Source: Cryptomeria japonica
Lineage: Eukaryota > Streptophyta > Pinopsida > Cupressales > Cupressaceae
Length of the DNA: 64,000 bases
NCBI RefSeq assembly: GCF_030272615.1
Contig: NC_081407.1
Coordinates: forward strand, 150,969,744-151,033,743
Direction of reading: 5' to 3'
Part shown: one piece after another, positions 57,640-64,000 of the stretch
How positions within the stretch are numbered: the stretch's first letter is position 1
Layout of the letters: each line of letters starts with the position of its first letter
Translations under genes and position numbers: made by a program
The notes under the pieces: model-generated
The model's input: the letters and a program-made list of their open reading frames with translations, nothing else
The model's database searches: none
Told to the model about the DNA's origin: nothing

Positions 57640-58540
57640 TTATGGCATTTCAGGGGTTTTGAGGGTTTATGGAAAACTTTCAACTCATGCCTTTTTCGTG
57701 GATTTTTGAGACTCTTGGAAAAATTCTCTTTCTGCCCTTTTTTCGTGGATTTTTCTCTTGCATGGAAAAATTATTGCAACCTCATTTTTTCATGGATTCC
57801 AAAGCAAAAAGAAAGATGGTACAAGATACAATACTCGGAGAACTTGAAGAGAAGGTCTGATAGCTCTTATTCTCCTTCATGGGACCGGATTTTGATACCT
57901 GAGGTGAAGATGAAAGCAATCTTTAGTGCCTACATTGATGTTGACCAGATGCCATTGCCCCACCAAAGACCTAGAGTGGTGGAGCCACAAGTGCCACAAG
58001 TTGAAGAAGAAGAGCATGTCAAGGAAAATTTTGCTTGCTTGCAATTTTTCGTGGGTTATTGAAGTGCATGGAAAATTTGACATTCTTGCCCTCAAAAAGT
58101 CGTGGATTTCAAGCACTTGAGGAAAAATTCAAGGGAGCTACTAATTTCGTGGATCTTTCCTTCATGGAAAAATTCAAGATCCTCAAAAAAGTAGTGGATT
58201 TTGGAGTTCCATGGAAAAAAATTTCATTCCTTTTAATTTTTGTGGACTTTGCTTGGTTGTGGAAAATTCCAAATGCCATTTAAATTTCGTTGATTTTGAG
58301 AGGTCATGGAAAACTCCAAGTTGACAAAAATTTTTACGGATTTTCCTAAGGCATGGATTTTTGTTCCTTTTTCATCCAAATTCCAAGGAAAAAGTAGGGG
58401 ATTTCAGCAAGCCATTTATTTTTTTTACAATTTCATCAAAATTTCATGGATTTTGCTATTGCAAGGAAAAAATTTCATCCCTTCACTTTTTTTGCGGATT
58501 TTCCTTGGTTGCGGATTTGTTAGAGGATTTCAATTGGTAT
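57640..58540. repeat. Degenerate array of a TTTCGTGGATTTT...CATGGAAAAATTC unit
   Basis: About 12 copies of TTTCGTGGATTTT (variants TTTTTGTGGAC, TTTCATGGATT, TTTTACGGATT) alternate with CATGGAAAAATTC-like words at 45-75 base steps. The array is interrupted at about 57,800-58,040 by a segment of other sequence. Confidence 0.75.
57800..58040 (+). pseudogene. Coding-like segment inside the repeat array, unidentified
   Basis: The + strand frame (57706-58062) reads WYKIQYSENLKRRSDSSYSP, SWDRILIPEVKMKAIFSAYI and HQRPRVVEPQVPQVEEEEHV with no stop. Composition and the Pro/Glu-rich end look protein-coding, and the flanking repeat words stop and resume on either side. I cannot name the family; a retroelement accessory ORF is possible, and a chance frame is not excluded. 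Confidence 0.3.
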
Positions 58541-58849
58541 GATGCCTTTGCTTTAGTGATTGAAGCAATCTGTACTTGCGAGAGGTTGTAGGGTGGGATA
58601 CTCCTAGCCGTCAAACCTGTTTATCCGTCTCGTGCCCTACTATTTTAAGGGGCCGGGGTGGGCAAGTGCTTTAGTGATTGGAGTGTTGATCTGATTGATT
58701 TGTTTGGTTTTAGCATGTTCCAAGATCTGTAGGTATTACTAATCTTGGTCCTAGAGAATGTGACCATTTAGAGGGTGCTTCCACTTTTATAGTTTGAAAG
58801 TTCAGATTGTAGATGTTATTGGAGGAGGTTGATCTTTGAAGTTTTATGG
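58541..58849. other. No gene seen
   Basis: A G-rich stretch GGGGCCGGGGTGGG near 58,650 and no coding similarity. The leader of the decayed copia that follows may lie here. Confidence 0.3.
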
Positions 58850-61800
58850 AGATGAAAGTTGTAGCTCAAAGCAACCCTATTCATTTGGCTGAACATAACA
58901 AAAAGGCAGCCAAGGCGAAGCAAATCATCTAAGATTTGACTAAGGACCATTTAATCCCTCACATTGTAGAGAAGAAGACAACACAGAAGATGTATGATGC
59001 CTTGAACACTGTATACTAGAGTGAGAACAATTCCTACAAGATGCTGATAAAGAACAAGATCAATGCCACATGCATGAGAAATGTGTACATATTGGTCACT
59101 TACCTTATAAAGATCACCAAGCTTTGAGATCAAGTCGTTGCAATCAAGATAATGGTGGAGGATAATGAGTTGGTGCCCATAACTATAAATGGTTCTTTTT
59201 CAATCCTAGGACTATTTTGTTCAAGGTGTTTGTGCCTGTGAGAAGCTTCCCACATTTGAGAAGCTTTGGGATGATTTCATTTATAGGAGGAGATTAGACT
59301 AGAGATTGTTTTAGCCAAAGTGGAAGAGAGATATAACCTAGCCATCATTGGAAGACTATGAAGGGTGGTATGAAAGGAGGACAAGGGAATAGGCAAGAGG
59401 AGGATAGGTGAAGAAAGACTTGAGCCATGTCAAATGTTATAAATACTGCTAAAAACTGTTTCTAGTGTAGGGTAGTATGTGGATAGTGGAGCATTGAGAC
59501 ACATGACCTTCAATAGGAGGGTGTTAGGTAGACTTTATGAATAAGAAGCGGGTGTATAGGTGAAGCTTGGTGATGATGCCACATATCTAATTACAAGGAT
59601 AAGATCTATGTCCTTCCACATGCTTCTAGGTGATGTTCTTGAGCTTCATGATGCCTTATATGTTCTTGGGTTAACTAAGAACTTGCTTTCAGTATCAAAC
59701 ACGACAGATGTTAGGTGTGTGATTGAGTTTGATGACTGCCAAGTAATATTAGAGATCATAGCCAAGATCCTAGTTGAGTTTAGGTTTGAGGTATGCAAGA
59801 GGGTGGCCTTTATAGGTTCCTTGATGATTCAATTAAACATTTAACCTTGGTGTATGATAATGATCAAATTGTGCAAGCTTTGGCACAAGAGACTTTGGTC
59901 ACTTCAACTGTGGAGCATTATCTCTCTTAAAGGACATGGTGTAGGGATTGTTGGATTTCAAGATAGAGAATACATTAGTGTGCAAGGTCTGCATGCTTGG
60001 CAATCATGCCAAGATTGCTTGTATAGGAGTGAGCAAAAATCGAGAAGGATTTTTGGTTTGATTCATTTAGACATGTGTTGATCCATGCCAACAACTTCAT
60101 TGGCAAGTAACATTTACCTCGTTTCATTTATTGATGATTCCTTGAGGAAAATTTGGATTTACTTCAGGAAAATCAAAGATGAGGTCGTTGGGAACCAAGA
60201 GGTCAAATCTCTTGTTGTGAATCAAATACGTAGGAAGAATTAAGTTTTTGAGGTCTTATGATAGAGGCAAGTACATCTAAAATAACTTTGATGCCTTTTG
60301 TAGGGATGTAGGGATCAAGAGGGAGATGCCTATTTCTTACAACTATCAATAGAATAGGGTTGCAAAGAAGAAGAACAATTCCAATACAGAAACAACAAAG
60401 GTCATGATCCATGGCTTAGATGTTTCTTTGGATAGAAGCCTGCTAGTGTGATCTTTATATTCTAAGTAGGTGTCCTCACGAGATGTTGAAGGAGAAGACT
60501 ATAAGAGAAGGTTTCATAGTAGAGAATCTTGATGTTTCTAAATTTTCAGGTGTTTCAGAGTCTTTTTTACATTCTTGTGCTAGAGGAGACAAGGATGAAG
60601 CTTGAATCCTCTAGCTTAAAGGGTGTGTTTGTGGGATATGGTGAGTGTAGAAAGTGAATACACATGATAAATAAAGGAGGAAGCAAAATGAATTAAGAAG
60701 AATAAACATTCAAAACAATAATCTTATCAATCTTTCAGCTCTCAATCAAATAATGTACAAATGGGAGTACATATAGAACATGGTGGGGAAATCACCAAGG
60801 CAACCATCTAACCACTGTTAATTAATCAAGATTTGGTTAGTGCATAATTAAGAGACATATGACACGTAGGGTAAGAAATAAATCAATGTATGAAATGTGA
60901 GTATATATCCAATTATGAGTCCTCCAAGGCTTACAAGGTCTAGAGTTTCATCATAGTGGAAGATAGTAGTGAACTAAGATGTGAAGTTTGATGAGGGTGC
61001 TCAGTCCTCTAAGTCTTAGAAGCTTCCTATGGAGATTGAGGAAGGTAAATAGATTATTGTCACAAGTGTTGATCCATAGAGTACACCAATAATAAATGCA
61101 CTTTAGTTAGGTTGTAGTGTATTAGTAGACACCTCATTACCTTATAGTATAGCTAGGAAGCCTTGATGCTTTACTTAGACATTGCAAGAAGCATATGAAC
61201 AAGTGGGGGCATTGAAGATTTATTTCTAGGTGAGCTATCTCCCTAGAAGCTTTTGAGCTATGTTGCATTCATGTCTTTAGTTGTTGATGTAGAGCCTTCT
61301 AGTTTTGAGGAGGCAAATTTAGGGAAGTTGTGGCAAGATGCTATGGCAAAGGAGTATCACTCTATTATCTAGAATGATGTTTGGGATCTTGTATTAACAT
61401 AAGAAGGGAAGCTAGTGATCGACTCTGGTTGTTTGTACAAGGTGAAGCATGTAGTGAATGGGAGCATATAAAAGTGCAAGCCTAAGTTTCTTGCATGAGG
61501 ATTCTCCTAGAGAAAGAGAGTTGACTACAATGAGGCTTTTGCTCTAGATGTGAGATACACTTCTATCAAGGTAATTGTCTTTTGCATCCTATTTTTATTG
61601 GTCTCTATATCAGATGTATGTAAAGACAACTTTTAAAATGGTAAGATAGAAAAATAAGTGCATATCAATTACCCTAAGGGTTTTCTAGTGCATGGGTGAG
61701 AGACCCATGTATGTAGGTTGAAGAAGGCCTTGTATGAGCTATAGGAAGCACCATGTGCATGGCATTTGTGGATTGATTAGTACTAGTTGAATTTGGGATT

Positions 61801-62140
61801 CACAAAAATTGTTGTAGATCCTAACCTTTACAATTTGGTTTTTTGGTGGTGTTGTTGATAACCTAATCCTTATTAGTAAGACTGATAAGCTTATAGCATG
61901 GTTCAAGGGGCTGTGGGGCTGTTGGCTTTCGAGTTTGATGTGGACATTGACCCTATGCACTATTTTTTAGAGTTTCGAGGGGTGGTAAAGTTATGGGAAG
62001 TACACAATAGAGTTTTTAAATATATTTTAGATGATGGATAGTAAGCCCTTGGCTATTTCCATGGTTCTAAATTTGAAGTTGATTGTGAATTCAGATTCAA
62101 ATTTGGTGGATCCTTTGGTTTACAAGTTGGTGATATCATA
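58850..62140 (+). pseudogene. Heavily decayed Ty1/copia element (gag to RT), split by a small insertion
   Basis: Gag: MKVVAQSNPIHLAEHNKKAA, IPHIVEKKTTQKMYDALNTV, KMLIKNKINATCMRN. Protease: YVDSGALRHMTFNR near 59,475. Integrase: LWHKRLW, HLDMC, SNIYLVSFIDDSLRKIWIYF and LKGVFVGYGE up to 60645. After the insertion: SSKAYKV, LGKLWQDAMAKEYHSI-NDVW (RT), KVKHVVNGSI, VDYNEAFALDVRYTSIKVIV, CRLKKALYEL-EAPCAWH, and the stretch to LVDPLVYKLVIS at about 62,140, where it breaks off. Stops are very frequent, and the active-site YVDD is lost (about 61,850). Neither LTR is recognised. Confidence 0.75.
60646..60915. mobile_element. About 270-bp insertion in the decayed copia
   Basis: It splits the conserved VFVGYGE / SSKAYKV stretch of the integrase. 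It opens TGTAGAAAGTGAATACAC; the flanks are GTGAG (60641-60645) and ATGAG (60916-60920 approx.). On the minus strand it ends GTATTCACTTTCTACA and carries a TATATGTACTCCC-like word, so it may be a solo LTR or short non-autonomous element in minus orientation. The exact right end is uncertain by a few bases. Confidence 0.55.
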
Positions 62141-62456
62141 GTTACAAGACTTGTCGAAACTTGCCCAGATTCGGCAAGTCCTAAGCTAAGTATTCCAAAC
62201 CAAGGTTGGGGGACTTGTGACTTATGTACTTGGCAAGTCCACTAGATATGTTGAACTTGATGAGTCTTCATAGGCAAACTTGACCAGGTCTATGAAAATC
62301 AAGAAAAAACCACAAAAAAATTTGAAAATGCTTAAACGTAAAAGCATGAAAGTGTTTTTTAATAGGCTTGGAGGATGGTTAAAAGCAATAAGATTATGAA
62401 AAATAGTATGCAGTATGCACCATGAAGGTCTATTTGGGCCTATTGGCAAGTGAGGG
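62141..62456. other. Unassigned DNA between the decayed copia and the next LTR
   Basis: Contains repeats of CTTGNC-AAG-like words (ACTTGTCGAAACTTGCC, GGCAAGTCC) and AAGTGAGGG at 62448-62456, which could be the polypurine tract for the LTR at 62457. Confidence 0.35.
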
Positions 62457-64000
62457 TGTAATGTCCCCATTTTCTGGTTCTCTAGCAGTGCAGTTGTTGC
62501 TGGCTTTCTGGGTTTGCGTCAGCATGTTCAGGAGGGTAATTTGATGTTACCAATGAGCTCAGATGGTTTAGAGAAGTCATATGATGCTTTCAGATGTTAT
62601 TTCCAGCTTCCGGTTTGGGCTCCAAGATTCTTGGAGGGAGCGTCTATTTGTAATTTTATAGTAAGTTACCCGATTGGCTCCATATGTCATTATGTTTCAT
62701 CAGGCTCACTCCAATGCGGTCAGATTTCAATTCCGATGCTTTCCGACAATTTTCATCAAATTGGTGCATTAATAGCTTATTTTAAGTATTTTACTAAGGT
62801 TGCAAAAAATTATTTAAAATATTTAAAATGCACCTTAGTGTGATAGCTCGTTGGAACGGGGGGGAAGGAGTTTTAAATCTTGGAAGCAAAACACAGGGAC
62901 CTTGCCTGTCGAATTTTCATTATTTTAATGAAGAGATTATTTTTGGAGCTAAAAAGGAGTTTATTTTATAAGTGACTTTTTAAAGGGGTACTTGGGAGAC
63001 ATAAGTTGATGTTTCTTAATATTTATTAAAAGTTTCTCTTAAGTTGGTGACTAAAGTGGGGAAATAAAATAAAGTAAAACTTTATTTATCCCACATTTGA
63101 CAGGCAAAATGGATCGCTCCTTGAGGAAAGAATATATGGGCTCTTTGTATGCTTTTCCGGATATGCTGAAAATGATATGTGAAATACTGATCTTTTGGAG
63201 AAGATTGATTCTACAGGTTTGTGAGGACAAACACCCTCATAAGCAGCACTTCCTATGCTTTTGAAAGACAGAGTCTGGGAGGTTTGTGTGTTGCCATTTA
63301 GGTAGCACCATTGAGCTTCATTGGAGCTTTCTGAGAACCAATTATCTGCAAAATTTTAAAGTAAATCGGCAAGAGCAGATTGAGAGGACAATTCAGTGAG
63401 CAGATTTGGAGATTCAAAATCTGATATTTCCTTGTTTGAGCTGGCCATACCCTTCTGGACTGGCCGTACATCATAGAGGGGCTGTGTTGGGAGTTGTGAG
63501 TGTGTTGGCTGGCTTCATTGAGATTGTGAAACTCTTCCATTGGTGGCTCCCTAAACCAGTACAAATAGCAGAAACATTCAGTAGCATTTGGCAACTTATC
63601 CTTGGGGCAGTGTTGACGTGTATTTTGTACACAATCATACACAGAATAAAATACCCAAAGGTACCTTATCCTGTCTTGAATAAAGTCTCTGATTGCTGAA
63701 GATGTCGCAAAGAAGGATCAATCAGGGTGACTCCAATGTTCTTTTATGTAGGGTCTCTACGTGTGGATAAGCACCAGTGGTCGTTGTGATTGCTGTTTCA
63801 TCAAGGGGCCTTACGTATCCGAAATAGAATTTCCTACACTAACAAATTCTCAAAAAAGATCAAAAGAGTAGGGCTTGCAAGAGATAAACTCTAATCTAAT
63901 CCTAAGAATGACTTAATGCGGACAGGACTTGGTAAGATTCTACCAACTTCAATATTGCCATAAAATAACAACTCAACTGAAATTGATGCGATCTTCTAAG
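62457..64000 (+). repeat. Putative LTR start and following DNA
   Basis: TGTAATGTCCCCATTTTCTG at 62457 is a typical LTR opening and follows a polypurine-like AAGTGAGGG. The rest to the window end is AT-rich with no pol motif. A + strand frame at 63406-63699 is hydrophobic but unidentified. Whether the LTR ends inside the window is unknown. Confidence 0.4.

Noticed and set aside
63406-63699. 97-codon hydrophobic ORF, membrane-protein-like
   Set aside because: No recognised family, in LTR-like DNA, and overlapped by another long ORF on the minus strand; not enough to call a gene.

Overview
The window reads as nuclear DNA of a seed plant, most likely a gymnosperm such as a conifer. It is AT-rich and filled with nested, mostly decayed LTR retrotransposons of both superfamilies. 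It holds one recognisable piece of a host gene, whose second intron appears to run beyond the repeats. I see no bacterial genes, rRNA, tRNA or CRISPR. The lineage call is inference from repeat type and intron size, not from a marker gene.

Left part (1 to about 16,380): one large Ty3/gypsy element of the Tat type on the + strand. It has a long leader with a small ORF, then a gag-pol frame (1897-9177) broken by 14 stop codons but with no frameshift. Gag-pol encodes gag with a CHHC knuckle, protease with a G-patch, RT, two RNase H domains and integrase. A 5.8 kb spacer follows, carrying a decayed antisense gene with a plant mobile domain (13827 down to 11836) and an AGCGCT array. A polypurine tract leads into the 3' LTR at 14974. 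The 5' LTR lies outside the window.

17,235-23,445: an old Ty3 element on the + strand. Its RT is split exactly by a 3.15 kb insertion (19347-22496, flanked by ATATTG repeats) that holds a degenerate 75-bp minisatellite. Its 3' LTR is 22931-23445.

24,846-26,143: two exons of a host gene with consistent splice phases, probably encoding an organelle-targeted protein. The rest of the gene was not found. A copia fragment lies near 28.3 kb, and a complete non-coding LTR element (28746-31863, TSD CATGC) follows.

31.9-41.5 kb: degenerate repeats with minus-strand TATA modules, an isolated exon-like ORF (35347-35575, minus), a decayed unidentified long ORF (36301-37960) running into an LTR-like block, a copia tail, and a minus-strand primer-binding site at 40226.

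41.5-57.6 kb: a decayed minus-strand Ty3 element is split at its integrase by a complete copia element (42073-48013, TSD TTGAT). Next comes a second complete copia on the minus strand (50294-55450, LTRs of 177/178 bp with TA...CA ends). LTR-like DNA follows.

57.6-64 kb: a degenerate array of a TTTCGTGGATTTT unit, a very decayed + strand copia (58850-62140) with its own small insertion, and the start of another LTR (62457).

All element pol genes contain stops and are probably inactive. In the Tat element and the intact-length copia, every stop fits a single C-to-T change, as expected from deamination of methylated cytosine.
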